Shown: positions 7,845 to 16,677 of the stretch, in pieces
Layout: each line of letters starts with the position of its first letter
Numbering within the stretch: the first letter of the stretch is position 1
DNA from: Paracoccaceae bacterium
Lineage (GTDB): Bacteria > Pseudomonadota > Alphaproteobacteria > Rhodobacterales > Rhodobacteraceae
Length of the DNA stretch: 64,000 nucleotides
Assembly: GCA_947504705.1 (NCBI GenBank)
Contig: CANNIA010000008.1
Location: forward strand, 1-64,000
Direction: 5' to 3'
The notes under the pieces: generated by a model
Databases searched by the model: none
The model's input: only the letters and a program-made list of their open reading frames with translations
Told to the model about the DNA's origin: nothing
Position numbers and translations under genes: made by a program

Positions 7845-9449
7845 ATGCGCGTGTTTTCGCGGAAATCTCTTGGGTCATTGTGCGTTTCAGCAGCCCTTTT
7901 GGCGCTGATCCCGGTGGGGTCTGCTTTGGCCGAGGCCCCTTCGAATGCATTTGTTCAATCGCTGGCGACGGCAGCGGCGGATGATCCGGCGATTGCGGAA
8001 TGGTACCGGACGACGGGCTATGAGCCGTTGTGGACCGATGCTGATGATGCGGACCGGCGCTCGGCGTTCTTGACGGCAATTCTGGCAGCCCCTGACCACG
8101 GCCTGCCGGTAGCGCGCTATGATGCGACAGCCCTGACCGATGCCCTGCTTGCGGCTGAATCCGAGGGCGACCGGGGGCGGGCCGAGTTGATGATGACGCG
8201 GGCCTATCTGGCCTGGGCGCATGACCTGACTTCGGGCGTGCTGACGCCGTCGACGGTGGACAAGGGGATCGTGCGGGACATTCCAGTGATTGATCCGGGC
8301 ACGCTGCTCAAACGGATTTCGGCGGGCAACCCCGAGGCAGTGCTGGATTGGCTGCTGCCAGAAAGCCAGGCCTATCTGAACCTGATGAAGGCCAAGATCG
8401 GGCTTGAGGCGCGGATTGCGGCTGGAGGCTGGGGTGTGCCGGTTGAGGTTGGTCGGCTGGAACCGGGGGCCACGGGACCCGAGGTTGTGGCGCTGCGCGA
8501 CCGGCTGGTTCGGATGGGCTATCTGGGCGCAACCTCGACCGCCACCTATGACAAGGCGATCGAGGCGGCAGTTGTGGTCTTTCAGGCGGACCATGGGCTG
8601 ACGGCGGATGGCATCTTTGCCGAAGCCACGCAGCAAGAGCTGAACGTTCCGGCCGAAGACCGGCTGAAATCGGTACTGGTCGCGATGGAGCGGGAGCGGT
8701 GGTTGCACTTTGACCGCTCGGCCGAGATGGTCTGGGTGAACCTGCCGGATTTCCACGCCAAGATTCTGGACAAGGGCCGGGTGGTCTTTGATACGCGGGT
8801 CGTGATCGGCAAGGCCAGTGGCGATACGCAAAGCCCCGAGTTTTCCGACATGATGGAGCATATGGTGGTGAACCCGTCCTGGGGGGTGCCGCGGTCGATC
8901 ATTGTGGGGGAATACCTGCCGCAGTTGCAGCAAGACCCCAATGCCGCCGGGCATCTGCGGATCATCGATTCCCGTGGCCGGGTCGTGGATCGCGCGGCGG
9001 TGGATTTCACCGCCTATAATGCGTCGAACTTCCCCTTTGACATGATGCAACCGCCTTCGGACGGGAACGCCTTGGGCAAGGTGAAGTTCATGTTCCCGAA
9101 CCCCTATAACATCTATCTGCATGACACGCCGTCGAAGTCCTTGTTCGACAAGGAAGTGCGGGCCTTTAGCCATGGCTGCATCCGGGTCGCGCGGCCGTTT
9201 GATCTGGCCTATTTCCTGCTTGGTCGGCAAAGCGTGGACCCAGAGGGCGAGTTCCAGGGTTATATTGACACGGGCAAGGAAACGACCGTGCCGCTGGAGA
9301 CGCCTCTGCCGGTGCATTTGGTCTATTTCACTGCCTATCCCGATGCGAAGGGCAAGATCACCTATCGCCGCGACATCTATGGCCGCGACGCCAAGCTTTA
9401 CGAGGCGTTGGTTGAGGCCGGGGTGGTCATGCCGGGGCTTCAGGGGTAA
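7845..9449 (+). CDS. L,D-transpeptidase, YcbB (LdtD)-like
   Basis: A 534-residue protein. Residues 1-29 are a Sec signal peptide ending SALA. A YcbB-type N-terminal scaffold domain follows, then a peptidoglycan-binding motif (LEPGATGPEVVALRDRL ... FQADHGLTADG, about 206-268), then a YkuD catalytic domain with SHGCIRV at residues 442-448, where Cys445 is the nucleophile and His443 the partner. It makes 3-3 cross-links in periplasmic murein and is the beta-lactam-insensitive alternative to D,D-transpeptidases. The ATG at 7845 gives a clean signal peptide; upstream in-frame codons would add 55 non-signal residues. A second, smaller L,D-transpeptidase lies at 15579. Confidence 0.9.
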   Translation: MRVFSRKSLGSLCVSAALLALIPVGSALAEAPSNAFVQSLATAAADDPAIAEWYRTTGYEPLWTDADDADRRSAFLTAILAAPDHGLPVARYDATALTDALLAAESEGDRGRAELMMTRAYLAWAHDLTSGVLTPSTVDKGIVRDIPVIDPGTLLKRISAGNPEAVLDWLLPESQAYLNLMKAKIGLEARIAAGGWGVPVEVGRLEPGATGPEVVALRDRLVRMGYLGATSTATYDKAIEAAVVVFQADHGLTADGIFAEATQQELNVPAEDRLKSVLVAMERERWLHFDRSAEMVWVNLPDFHAKILDKGRVVFDTRVVIGKASGDTQSPEFSDMMEHMVVNPSWGVPRSIIVGEYLPQLQQDPNAAGHLRIIDSRGRVVDRAAVDFTAYNASNFPFDMMQPPSDGNALGKVKFMFPNPYNIYLHDTPSKSLFDKEVRAFSHGCIRVARPFDLAYFLLGRQSVDPEGEFQGYIDTGKETTVPLETPLPVHLVYFTAYPDAKGKITYRRDIYGRDAKLYEALVEAGVVMPGLQG

Positions 9450-9482
9450 GTCTTTCGCATAGGAAGCTGCCCGAGGCCCGAC

Positions 9483-10583
9483 ATGCCCTTCACGATCCGC
9501 GATATAGCCATGGCTCTGGGCGCCGAGGCCGAGGGCGATCTTTCACTTGAGGTCGTTCGGGCTTCGGAACCGCAAAGTGCGGGGCCGGATGCCTTGGCGT
9601 TGGCGATGGACCCGCGCTATGCCGATGGCATCGCCAAGGGGCAGGCGCAGGCGGCAATGTTGTGGCCGGGGGCGGATTGGCGCAGGATGGGGCTGAAGGC
9701 CGCGATCTTTGCCCCGCGCGGGCGGCTGGCGATGTCAGGGCTGACGCGGCTGATGGATCCCGGCCCGGATCTAGCGCCCGGTATCCATCCGATGACGGTC
9801 ATTCATGCGAGTGCGCGGATTGGTGCGGGGGCGGCGATTGGCCCCTTTGTCACCATCGGCGCGAATGTTGTGATCGGGCCGAATGCGCGGATCGCCTCGC
9901 ATGTGTCGATTGCCGAGGGCGCGCGGATCGGGGCGGATGCACTGATCCTGCAGGGAGCGCGGATCGGGGCGCGGGTCACGATTGGCGACCGGTTCATCTG
10001 CCAGCCGGGCGCGGTGATTGGGGCGGATGGGTTTTCATTTGTCACGCCGGAAAAGTCGGGCGTGGAGGAAGTGCGCGAAACGCTGGGCGCGCGGGCTGAG
10101 ATCAAGGCGCAAAGCTGGACGCGGATACATTCTCTTGGGGCCGTAAGCATTGGGAATGATGTGGAGATTGGTGGGAACTGCTCCATTGACCGGGGCACGA
10201 TCAGGGATACGGTCATTGGCGACGGGACCAAGCTGGATAATCTTGTCCATATCGGCCACAACGTGCAGATCGGGCGGGATTGTCTGCTGTGCGGGCAGGT
10301 CGGAATCGCCGGTTCGGCGCGGCTTGGTGACCGGGTGGTGATGGCCGGGCAATGCGGCGTTTCCGACAATATCTTCGTTGGCAATGATGTGGTGGCCGGG
10401 GGCGCGACCAAGATTTTCACCAATGCGCCTGCCGGGCGGGTGCTGCTTGGCTCGCCTGCGGTGAAGATGGAAACGCATGTCGAGATCCAGAAAGCGCTGC
10501 GGCGGTTGCCCCGGTTGGCGGCGCGGGTGGCGGCGCTGGAGGCTCGGGGCGGGGCCGTGACTGCCGAAGACGAGGCGGGTTGA
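9483..10583 (+). CDS. lpxD: UDP-3-O-acylglucosamine N-acyltransferase LpxD-like
   Basis: A 366-residue hexapeptide-repeat left-handed beta-helix acyltransferase. The N-terminal uridine-binding domain (1-100) is followed by about ten hexad turns; HIGHNVQIG contains His259, the equivalent of the catalytic His of E. coli LpxD, and NCSIDRGT precedes it. It transfers a 3-hydroxyacyl chain from ACP to UDP-acylglucosamine in lipid A synthesis. Unusually it is not in the bamA-lpxD-fabZ-lpxA cluster but directly before a dedicated ACP and ketosynthase, so it may be a second, specialised copy or part of an acyl-chain module. The canonical cluster is not in the window, so copy number is unknown. Confidence 0.85.
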   Translation: MPFTIRDIAMALGAEAEGDLSLEVVRASEPQSAGPDALALAMDPRYADGIAKGQAQAAMLWPGADWRRMGLKAAIFAPRGRLAMSGLTRLMDPGPDLAPGIHPMTVIHASARIGAGAAIGPFVTIGANVVIGPNARIASHVSIAEGARIGADALILQGARIGARVTIGDRFICQPGAVIGADGFSFVTPEKSGVEEVRETLGARAEIKAQSWTRIHSLGAVSIGNDVEIGGNCSIDRGTIRDTVIGDGTKLDNLVHIGHNVQIGRDCLLCGQVGIAGSARLGDRVVMAGQCGVSDNIFVGNDVVAGGATKIFTNAPAGRVLLGSPAVKMETHVEIQKALRRLPRLAARVAALEARGGAVTAEDEAG

Positions 10584-10586
10584 GCC

Positions 10587-10856
10587 ATGGCAAGCCGGGC
10601 CGAGATTGAAGAGGCGGTGATCGCGATATTGGCGAAGCAGTTGCTGCTGGCACCTGCTGAGGTTGCGCCGGATGCGGGGATCGAGGATTTGGGCCTGGAC
10701 AGTCTTGGCAAGGTCGAGGCGATCTTTGCTTTGGAAGAACGGTTTGGAATTTCGATCCCCTTCAACGCCAATGAACCCGACCAGCATGATTTCGGCTTTG
10801 CCTCGGTGCCCGAGATCGTCGCGGGCGTGGCCAGGCTGATGGCCGGGCAGGGATGA
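10587..10856 (+). CDS. Specialised acyl carrier protein
   Basis: An 89-residue ACP. LGLDSLGKVEAIFALEE holds Ser39, the 4'-phosphopantetheine attachment site, in the DSL motif. The helix after it is ACP-like, but the insertion NANEPDQHDFGF differs from housekeeping AcpP. It starts 3 bases after lpxD and its stop overlaps the ketosynthase start by ATGA, so the three genes are translated together. In alphaproteobacteria, long-chain lipid A acylation uses a special AcpXL with its own synthases; a similar role here is inferred from context. Confidence 0.88.
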   Translation: MASRAEIEEAVIAILAKQLLLAPAEVAPDAGIEDLGLDSLGKVEAIFALEERFGISIPFNANEPDQHDFGFASVPEIVAGVARLMAGQG

Positions 10857-12049
10857 GACGGGTCGTCATCACCGGCATCGGCACGGTGAACGCTCTGGCC
10901 CATGACGTGCCGGGAACCTTTGCAGCACTCGTGGCGGGGCGGTCGGGGATCGGGCCTTTGGGGTTTCGCGATGCCGACCGGCTGTCGATCCGGATTGGGG
11001 CGGAAGTGCGGGATTGGGATCCTGTCGTCCATCTGCCAGCGTCGAAGCTGCCGCTTTACGACCGGGTGACGCAGTATGCGCTGGTGGCCGGGGCTGAGGC
11101 CATGGCGATGGCGGGGTTGCCTGCGGGTTTGGGGTCTCGGGGTGGGGTGATCCTAGGCACCGCGGCGGGCGGGATTTCCACTTGGGAGGACAGCTATCGC
11201 GCCGTCTTTGCCCAAGGGAAGAACCGGGTTTCGCCGCTGACGGTGCCGCGGTTGATGCACAATGCCGCTGCATCACATCTGTCGATTGAGTGGGGACTTA
11301 CGGGGCCGGTGTTCTCGGTATCATCCGCCTGTGCCAGTGCGAACCATGCGATGGGGCTGGCTTTGCAACAGATCCGGGTCGGGGCGGCGGATGTGATGCT
11401 GGCGGGTGGGGCCGAGGCGATGCTGTGTTTTGGCGGGGTCAAGGCCTGGGAGGGTCTGCGCGTTCTGGCACCGGATGCGTGTCGTCCTTTTTCCTTGGGG
11501 CGCAAGGGCATGGTGATCGGCGACGGGGCCGGGGTGCTGGCCTTTGAGGCGGAAGATCATGCACGCGCGCGGGGGGCGGTGATCCTGGCCGAAGTTGGGG
11601 GATTCGCGATGTCGGCGGATGCGGGGGATATCGTGGCCCCGGACCCCGTGGGCGCGGCGGCGGCGATGCGGTCGGCGCTGGCGGATGCGGGGATGGTGGC
11701 AGGAGATATCGGCTATATCAACGCGCATGGCACCGGGACGCTGTCGAATGACCGCAGTGAAGCGGCGGCGATTCGGATGGTTTTTGGCGGCAATGCTCCA
11801 CCGGTATCATCAACCAAGGCGGCGCATGGGCACGGCATCGGGGCGACGGGCGCGTTCGAGGCGATCTCCTCGGTCCTGGCGCTGACCAAAGGGTTGTTGC
11901 CGCCGAACCTGGGGTTTGATGCGGCTGACCCCGATTGCGCGCTGGATTTGGTGCTTGGGGCGGCGAGGCCAGCGCAGGTGCGGGCAGTGATGAGCAACGC
12001 CTTCGCCTTTGGTGGGCTGAACGCAGTGTTGGTTTTGGCCAACGCCTGA
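10853..12049 (+). CDS. Beta-ketoacyl-ACP synthase (KAS II/FabF-like)
   Basis: A 398-residue thiolase-fold condensing enzyme. SSACASANHAMG carries Cys160, NAHGTGTLSND carries His292, and STKAAHGHGIGATG carries Lys322 and His327, the full Cys-His-His triad. It lacks a partner ketoreductase or dehydratase in the cluster, so it must share the general fatty-acid enzymes. Together with the adjacent ACP and LpxD it probably extends an acyl chain destined for lipid A or another lipid. The protein is somewhat diverged from primary FabF (HGH in place of TGH before the second active-site His). Confidence 0.88.
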   Translation: MRRVVITGIGTVNALAHDVPGTFAALVAGRSGIGPLGFRDADRLSIRIGAEVRDWDPVVHLPASKLPLYDRVTQYALVAGAEAMAMAGLPAGLGSRGGVILGTAAGGISTWEDSYRAVFAQGKNRVSPLTVPRLMHNAAASHLSIEWGLTGPVFSVSSACASANHAMGLALQQIRVGAADVMLAGGAEAMLCFGGVKAWEGLRVLAPDACRPFSLGRKGMVIGDGAGVLAFEAEDHARARGAVILAEVGGFAMSADAGDIVAPDPVGAAAAMRSALADAGMVAGDIGYINAHGTGTLSNDRSEAAAIRMVFGGNAPPVSSTKAAHGHGIGATGAFEAISSVLALTKGLLPPNLGFDAADPDCALDLVLGAARPAQVRAVMSNAFAFGGLNAVLVLANA

Positions 12050-12055
12050 TTCAAA

Positions 12056-12080
12056 AAGCCGGCCCCTGAGGACCGGCCTT
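12056..12080. terminator. Convergent hairpin terminator
   Basis: GCCGG (12058-12062) pairs with CCGGC (12073-12077), flanked by A-rich and T-rich ends. It lies between the convergent ketosynthase and IalB-type genes and could serve both directions. Confidence 0.5.
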
Positions 12081-12103
12081 GAAGAGTGCTGCTTGACAGA
12101 AGA

Positions 12104-12784
12104 TCAGGGCGTGGTGGTCGTCGTCGTGGCGCCGCCTTCGGCAGCCCTCGCCGTCGCTGCAGCATCGGCCGCTGCATTGGCGATATTGACGGCTTCAAGC
12201 CCGGCAGTGAAGCCCTTGAGCGACACTTTCAGAGCGACTTTCTGGTCCGGCGCGATAAATGGCACCAGCATGAAGGTCACTTCTCCGCCGTTTTTCATTG
12301 CCTCGACCTCTTCAGCCGTGAAGCCCATGCGAGCGAGGCAGCCAGCTTGCGAGCAAACCGAGAAGGGATAGCCTTTCGGATCCTGCTCATCGATCTGCAT
12401 CGAAATCCCAGCCGGAAGCAGGGATTCGAGCGGAGCCATGAAGCTTGCACCCGCGACAGCCGGGCCATCACTGCCTCCCGGCAGGCCATACATCGAGAAT
12501 TCGGCAACGGCAGCGCCCTGATCATCTTTGAGAAGCATGTAAAGCTCGCAAGGATCAGCGCCAAGATCGGTGTGCATGCAGCGCTGCTCGAAGGCTTCGA
12601 ACTGGGCCAGGATATAGGGCTTGCCGATGCCTTCGCCATCTGCCGGAACGCCCATGGAAAGACCGCTGTCGGTGGTCGTGCCGTCAGCAGTTGTTGCGTC
12701 TGCAGGCGGATCGGTTTCCTGCGCGAGAAGCGGCGAGGAAAGCGCGAAAAGCAGGGCAAGCGCGGTGATCTTGATCTTGGCCAT
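12104..12784 (-). CDS. Invasion-associated locus B (IalB) family exported protein
   Basis: A 226-residue protein with a Sec signal peptide (ALALLFALSSPLLAQ, cleavage near residue 21). The core matches the IalB family: QRCMHTDLGADPCELYMLL, GFTAEEVEAMKNG and the IAPDQKVALKVSLKGF segment, with paired Cys residues (RCMH/DPCE and VCSQAGC). Such proteins are periplasmic or outer-membrane associated; the name comes from Bartonella and no virulence role is implied here. The C-terminus ends in an Ala-rich helix and a run of Thr, a low-complexity tail. Convergent with the ketosynthase operon. Confidence 0.85.
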   Translation of the reverse strand: MAKIKITALALLFALSSPLLAQETDPPADATTADGTTTDSGLSMGVPADGEGIGKPYILAQFEAFEQRCMHTDLGADPCELYMLLKDDQGAAVAEFSMYGLPGGSDGPAVAGASFMAPLESLLPAGISMQIDEQDPKGYPFSVCSQAGCLARMGFTAEEVEAMKNGGEVTFMLVPFIAPDQKVALKVSLKGFTAGLEAVNIANAAADAAATARAAEGGATTTTTTP

Positions 12785-12889
12785 CAGGGACGGTTCCTTT
12801 GAACGGATGGTATTGTCGCCGGGTCATTAACACGGCCTCTGGCAACTGTCAGGCAGGAAAGTAACGCTTCGGCAGTCTTCCGCAGTGGC

Positions 12890-12918
12890 AAAAGAAAAGG
12901 GCCGGAGAACCCGGCCCT
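12890..12918 (-). terminator. Strong intrinsic terminator of the candidate ncRNA
   Basis: AGGGCCGG (12898-12905) pairs with CCGGCCCT (12911-12918) around a 5-base loop. On the minus strand it is directly followed by TTTTCTTTT, a textbook intrinsic terminator for a minus-strand transcript. The plus-strand side has no T tract. Confidence 0.8.
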
Positions 12919-13080
12919 GTTCGAATGCATTTATTGCTCCCTGTCGGACTGGCCGACTTTATGGAGACGGACGCTAAGAGGGATTCGCAAAGGCGTCAAC
13001 GGGAATTTCGAGGCCGGTTGCGAAGGGTTCCAAAAGAAGACCGCGCCTTTTTGAGGAGCGCGGCCAGTCAACAGGGAGGA
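12890..13080 (-). ncRNA. Candidate structured non-coding RNA with its own terminator
   Basis: This 418-base gap between divergent genes has no convincing open frame but shows a nested fold. CTCCCTGT at 12937-12944 pairs with ACAGGGAG at 13071-13078, and ACTGGCC at 12948-12954 with GGCCAGT at 13062-13068, closing an interval of about 140 bases. Inside, TTCGCAA (12984-12990) pairs with TTGCGAA (13018-13024), and CCGCGC (13041-13046) can pair with GCGCGG (13058-13063). On the minus strand the structure is followed by a strong terminator. Length and shape (closing stem, open bubble, apical stem) recall 6S RNA, but I could not confirm this by sequence motifs. The 5' end is not determined. Confidence 0.5.
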
Positions 13081-13202
13081 AGCCACAGCCAGACCTGGAA
13101 ATGGTCAGGAACCGGCAGGTTCAGGCTGGCACAAAGAGGTTAAGAATGTATCCTTGTCCAGTCCGGTTCGGTTGACCGGGGTGGCGGTGGCCCTGAAATG
13201 GC

Positions 13203-14759
13203 GTGAGGTGCAAGGTGGTTGAGGCAGCGACGGATCGGATATTTGTTGGCGGTGGCGGGGCAGAATATGCTGTGCCTAAGTCACTTTTACTGGGTTATGG
13301 CAACCGCCATGGGCTGATTGCTGGGGCCACGGGCACGGGCAAGACAGTGACGCTGCAGATTCTGGCGGAAGGGTTCTCGGCCGCTGGGGTGCCGGTCTTC
13401 ATGGCGGATGTGAAGGGCGACCTTGCGGGGATCGCTGCACCGGGGTCGGCCAGTCACAAGCTGCACGACGCCTTCATCAAGCGTGCGGCGACCATCGGGC
13501 TTGACCTGCAGTATCGGGGTTTTCCGGTGATCTTCTGGGACATGTTCGGCCAGCAGGGCCATCCGGTTCGGGCCACGGTGACCGAGATGGGTCCGTTGTT
13601 GCTTTCACGCCTGCTGGAGCTTTCTGATCCGCAGGAGGGTGTTTTGAACGTGGCTTTCCGGCTTTCCGATGACGAGGAGCTGCCGCTTCTTGACCTGAAG
13701 GACTTGCAGGCGCTGCTGACCTATATCGCCGAGAATGCCGAAGAGATTTCCGGGCGCTATGGGTTGGTGGCCAAAGAGTCGGTGGGGGCGATCCAGCGGC
13801 GGCTTTTGGTGATGGAGAACGAAGGCGGGGCTGGGTTGTTCGGCGAACCGGCGCTGGAACTGGCTGACCTGATGCTGACGGATTCGAACGGCTTTGGCCG
13901 GATCAGCATTCTGGCGGCCGACAAGCTGATGAACGCGCCTCGGATGTACGCGACCTTCCTTCTGTGGTTGCTCTCGGAACTCTTCGAAAGCCTTCCGGAG
14001 GTTGGTGACCTCGAAAAACCGAAGCTCGTGTTCTTCTTTGATGAAGCGCATCTTCTGTTCAAGGATGCCCCGAAAGCGCTGGTGTCGCGGGTGGAGCAGG
14101 TGGCGCGGCTGATCCGATCCAAGGGGGTTGGGGTCTATTTCATCACCCAGAACCCGGCGGATGTGCCCGATGACATTCTTGGCCAATTGGGCAATCGGGT
14201 GCAGCATGCCCTGCGGGCCTTTACGGCGAAGGACCAGAAGGACTTGGCGAAGGCGGCCGAGACCTATCGTCCGAACCCGGCATTCAAGATTGATGAGGCG
14301 ATCCGGGATGTGGGGACGGGCGAGGCGGTGACCTCGTTCCTTGAGGCAAAGGGCATACCCGGGATTGCCGAAAGGACGCTGATCCGCCCACCGTCCAGCC
14401 AGCTTGGGCCGATCGACGCGGCGGTTCGGGCCGAGGTGATGCGGGCCTCTCCGGTGGCGGGAAAGTACGACACGGTTGTTGACCGCGACAGCGCCTGGGA
14501 GAGGCTGCGGGCGCGGGCTGGCAAGTCGGGCGGATCGGCGGCGGAACCGCAGGGCGAACGCGAGTTTGGCCATGCTAAGCGTTGGAACGGGGGGCAAGAG
14601 GAGGCCGAGGCGAGACCGGAGCCGAAGCCGGAAAAGACCCATGCCAGCCGGTCGGATTCGATCCTGACCACCTTTACCAAGAGCTTCGTGCGTCAACTTG
14701 GCACCCGGACAGGACAGAAGGTCGTGCGTGGGGTCTTGGGGACGATCTTTGGCAGGTGA
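13203..14759 (+). CDS. HerA-like ATPase/helicase (DUF853 family)
   Basis: A 518-residue cytoplasmic ATPase of the HerA/FtsK class. GATGTGKT near residue 41 is the Walker A motif and [12 protein letters not shown] near 276-287 the Walker [14 protein letters not shown] near 314 is the sensor region typical of DUF853 (YjgR-like) proteins. The family's cellular role is poorly known; some act in DNA handling. The C-terminal 80 residues are charged and low in complexity. The start is a GTG at 13203; a second GTG four codons later is possible. It is followed closely by the lyxose isomerase gene. Confidence 0.85.
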   Translation: MRCKVVEAATDRIFVGGGGAEYAVPKSLLLGYGNRHGLIAGATGTGKTVTLQILAEGFSAAGVPVFMADVKGDLAGIAAPGSASHKLHDAFIKRAATIGLDLQYRGFPVIFWDMFGQQGHPVRATVTEMGPLLLSRLLELSDPQEGVLNVAFRLSDDEELPLLDLKDLQALLTYIAENAEEISGRYGLVAKESVGAIQRRLLVMENEGGAGLFGEPALELADLMLTDSNGFGRISILAADKLMNAPRMYATFLLWLLSELFESLPEVGDLEKPKLVFFFDEAHLLFKDAPKALVSRVEQVARLIRSKGVGVYFITQNPADVPDDILGQLGNRVQHALRAFTAKDQKDLAKAAETYRPNPAFKIDEAIRDVGTGEAVTSFLEAKGIPGIAERTLIRPPSSQLGPIDAAVRAEVMRASPVAGKYDTVVDRDSAWERLRARAGKSGGSAAEPQGEREFGHAKRWNGGQEEAEARPEPKPEKTHASRSDSILTTFTKSFVRQLGTRTGQKVVRGVLGTIFGR

Positions 14760-14831
14760 CGGGATATGCACAGCGATAAACCGGACGGGGCATTCCGGCA
14801 ACCGGATGCCTGGGACAAAAGTGAGAGAAAG

Positions 14832-15512
14832 ATGAAACGATCCCGCATCAACGACATCATGCGCGCGGCAGATGATCTGATCCGCAGCCACGGCTTTGTC
14901 CTGCCGCCCTTTGCCTATTGGTCGCCCGAGGCGTTCAAGACCCGCAAGGATGCCCGGGCGATCGTCGAGGCCCGGATGGGCTGGGACATCACCGATTACG
15001 GGCAGGGTCGGTTCGATGCGATGGGGCTGTTCCTGTTTACCTTGCGCAACGGTCGGCTGGCCGATCTGCAGCGCGGCGGGGGGATGTGCTATGCCGAGAA
15101 GCTGCTGATTTCGCAGCAGGGTCAGCTTTCACCGATGCATACCCATGTGATCAAGGCCGAGGACATCATCAACCGTGGCGGGGCGACGCTGGTGGTCGAG
15201 CTATATGGCTCGGACGGGCAGGGCGGTTTCGCCGGGGATAGGGGTGGCGTGGTGGCCTGTGACGGGATCACGCGACCTTATGGGCCAGGGGAAAAGCTGA
15301 AGCTGGCACCGGGCGAAAGCGTCACGCTGATGCCGGGGGATTGGCATGCGTTCTGGGGTGAAGGCGGTGATGTGCTGATCGGCGAGGTTTCGACGGTCAA
15401 TGATGATCTGACCGACAACGTCTTTCGCGAACCCATCGGGCGGTTCGCCGAAATCGAGGAAGATGAAGCACCGCTGCATCTTCTGGTCAGTGACTACGAT
15501 ACCTGGCTGTAA
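14832..15512 (+). CDS. D-lyxose/D-mannose ketol-isomerase family protein
   Basis: A 226-residue cupin-fold isomerase (D-lyxose isomerase, EC 5.3.1.15 family), close to the usual length of about 227. CYAEKLLISQQGQLSPMHTH holds the metal-binding His pair with the following Glu (KAED), and MPGDWHAFWGEGG supplies the last His. The family converts D-lyxose to D-xylulose and D-mannose to D-fructose with Mn2+. The ATG at 14832 matches the family start (MKRSRIN); 22 extra codons upstream are not conserved-looking. A strong bidirectional hairpin follows. Confidence 0.85.
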   Translation: MKRSRINDIMRAADDLIRSHGFVLPPFAYWSPEAFKTRKDARAIVEARMGWDITDYGQGRFDAMGLFLFTLRNGRLADLQRGGGMCYAEKLLISQQGQLSPMHTHVIKAEDIINRGGATLVVELYGSDGQGGFAGDRGGVVACDGITRPYGPGEKLKLAPGESVTLMPGDWHAFWGEGGDVLIGEVSTVNDDLTDNVFREPIGRFAEIEEDEAPLHLLVSDYDTWL

Positions 15513-15531
15513 ACGGCAGTCGGAAAAGCAC

Positions 15532-15560
15532 AGGGGCCCGCAAGTGAATTGCGGGCCCCT
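15532..15560. terminator. Bidirectional terminator
   Basis: AGGGGCCCGCAA (15532-15543) pairs perfectly with TTGCGGGCCCCT (15549-15560), followed by TTTG on the plus strand. It lies between the convergent lyxose isomerase and L,D-transpeptidase genes. Confidence 0.85.
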
Positions 15561-15578
15561 TTGTCATTTCCGGCTAGA

Positions 15579-16511
15579 TCAGTTCTCGACCTGATCAGGC
15601 GGGCAAACCCCGTCAACCAACGCAACCTTGCACTTCGGGACTTCGGTTGCCGCCGGAGCAGTGGTTGCAGCCGGGGCAACTGCAGCTGCTGCCGTGGCCG
15701 TGCCAGTGGCAATCGACGGTGGCGGCAGGACGGCAAGGGTCGGGATCGCACCCGCCGGGATTTCCGGCACGGGCTTCTTCGGAGCAATGGTCGGCGGGAT
15801 GTAAAGACCCGTCGGCATCTCACCCGTCGAAGTCAGCACGATCACCTTTTCCCCACCCTGTACGCGGCTGTAAAGGTCGATCACATCCTGGTTGATCATC
15901 CGGATGCAGCCAGACGAAGCGTTATGGCCAATCGACTCCCACTCCGGGGTGCCGTGGATGCGGTAGCCATAGTCTCGGCCGTTCGAGTTAAGATAGATCG
16001 CGCGCGCGCCAAGCGGATTGGTCGGGCCGCCGGGCTGGCCGACTTCGTCGAATTTAGCCAGTTCGGGGCGACGGGCGATCATTTCCTTGGGCGGAATCCA
16101 GGTTGGCCATTCCTTTTTCTCGGCCACATTCGCCTCGCCCGACCATTCAAAGCCGGCGCGGCCAACGGCGATGCCATAGCGGATCGCCTTGTTGTGGCCG
16201 AGGACATAAAAAAGGTGCTTGGTCTTCGGGTTGATGATGATCGTGCCTGGCGCCTGATCCGTCTCGTAATCGACGACCTGGCGGCGGTGGCTTTCGGGGA
16301 TCTCTTCAACCGGCAGGGCCGGAATCTGGATGCCCGCATCCATCGACGCGATATAGACGTTCTCGCCGGGCTTCGGCAGCGCCGAGCGGTTTGCTGACCC
16401 AGCGGTCACCGAAGGATCAACGCAGGCCGCAACGAATATCAGAGCAAGGGTTGCAGGCAGCGCTGCGGTCTTGCGGAAAAGGGCACCATTTAGACGCATT
16501 GCTTCGCTCAT
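15579..16511 (-). CDS. L,D-transpeptidase (YkuD domain), probable lipoprotein
   Basis: A 310-residue protein. The N-terminus has a signal segment ending FVAAC, a plausible lipobox, so the protein may be lipid-anchored in the periplasm. The YkuD domain shows YRIHGTPEW, the conserved His-Gly-Thr, and SSGCIRM with the nucleophilic Cys. Ahead of it, PGTIIINPKTKHLFYVL is the domain's first strand. The C-terminal 60 residues are Pro/Ala/Thr-rich with a CKVALVDGVC pair. It would cross-link murein or attach proteins to it. The ATG at 16511 gives the signal peptide; MRLNG four codons later is an alternative. Confidence 0.88.
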   Translation of the reverse strand: MSEAMRLNGALFRKTAALPATLALIFVAACVDPSVTAGSANRSALPKPGENVYIASMDAGIQIPALPVEEIPESHRRQVVDYETDQAPGTIIINPKTKHLFYVLGHNKAIRYGIAVGRAGFEWSGEANVAEKKEWPTWIPPKEMIARRPELAKFDEVGQPGGPTNPLGARAIYLNSNGRDYGYRIHGTPEWESIGHNASSGCIRMINQDVIDLYSRVQGGEKVIVLTSTGEMPTGLYIPPTIAPKKPVPEIPAGAIPTLAVLPPPSIATGTATAAAAVAPAATTAPAATEVPKCKVALVDGVCPPDQVEN

Positions 16512-16637
16512 ATGCTTTAGCCCCGCAGGTGGGTTACCTCGGGTGACCTGTGGATAAGTAACGCAGTCGTGAGGAGGCGTCAAACAATGCAGGTGCCAAA
16601 ACTCGATCACAGAGCTGTGATTTTGCAGATATTTATC

Positions 16638-16666
16638 GCCCGAGGCCCGGTATTCGGGCCTCGGGC
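16638..16666 (-). terminator. Terminator after kynA
   Basis: A perfect 12-base-pair stem (16638-16649 with 16655-16666) with a 5-base loop, 11 bases past the kynA stop on the minus strand. The T tract is weak (GATAAAT). Confidence 0.65.
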
Positions 16667-16677
16667 GGGTCTTGTGT

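Noticed and set aside
7887-9317. 476-codon antisense frame over the large L,D-transpeptidase
   Set aside because: Arg/His/Pro-rich shadow; the sense frame has complete domain motifs.
12925-13143. 72-codon plus-strand frame in the ncRNA gap
   Set aside because: Arg/Gln/Ser-rich, no ribosome binding site, and the stretch is better explained by paired RNA arms.
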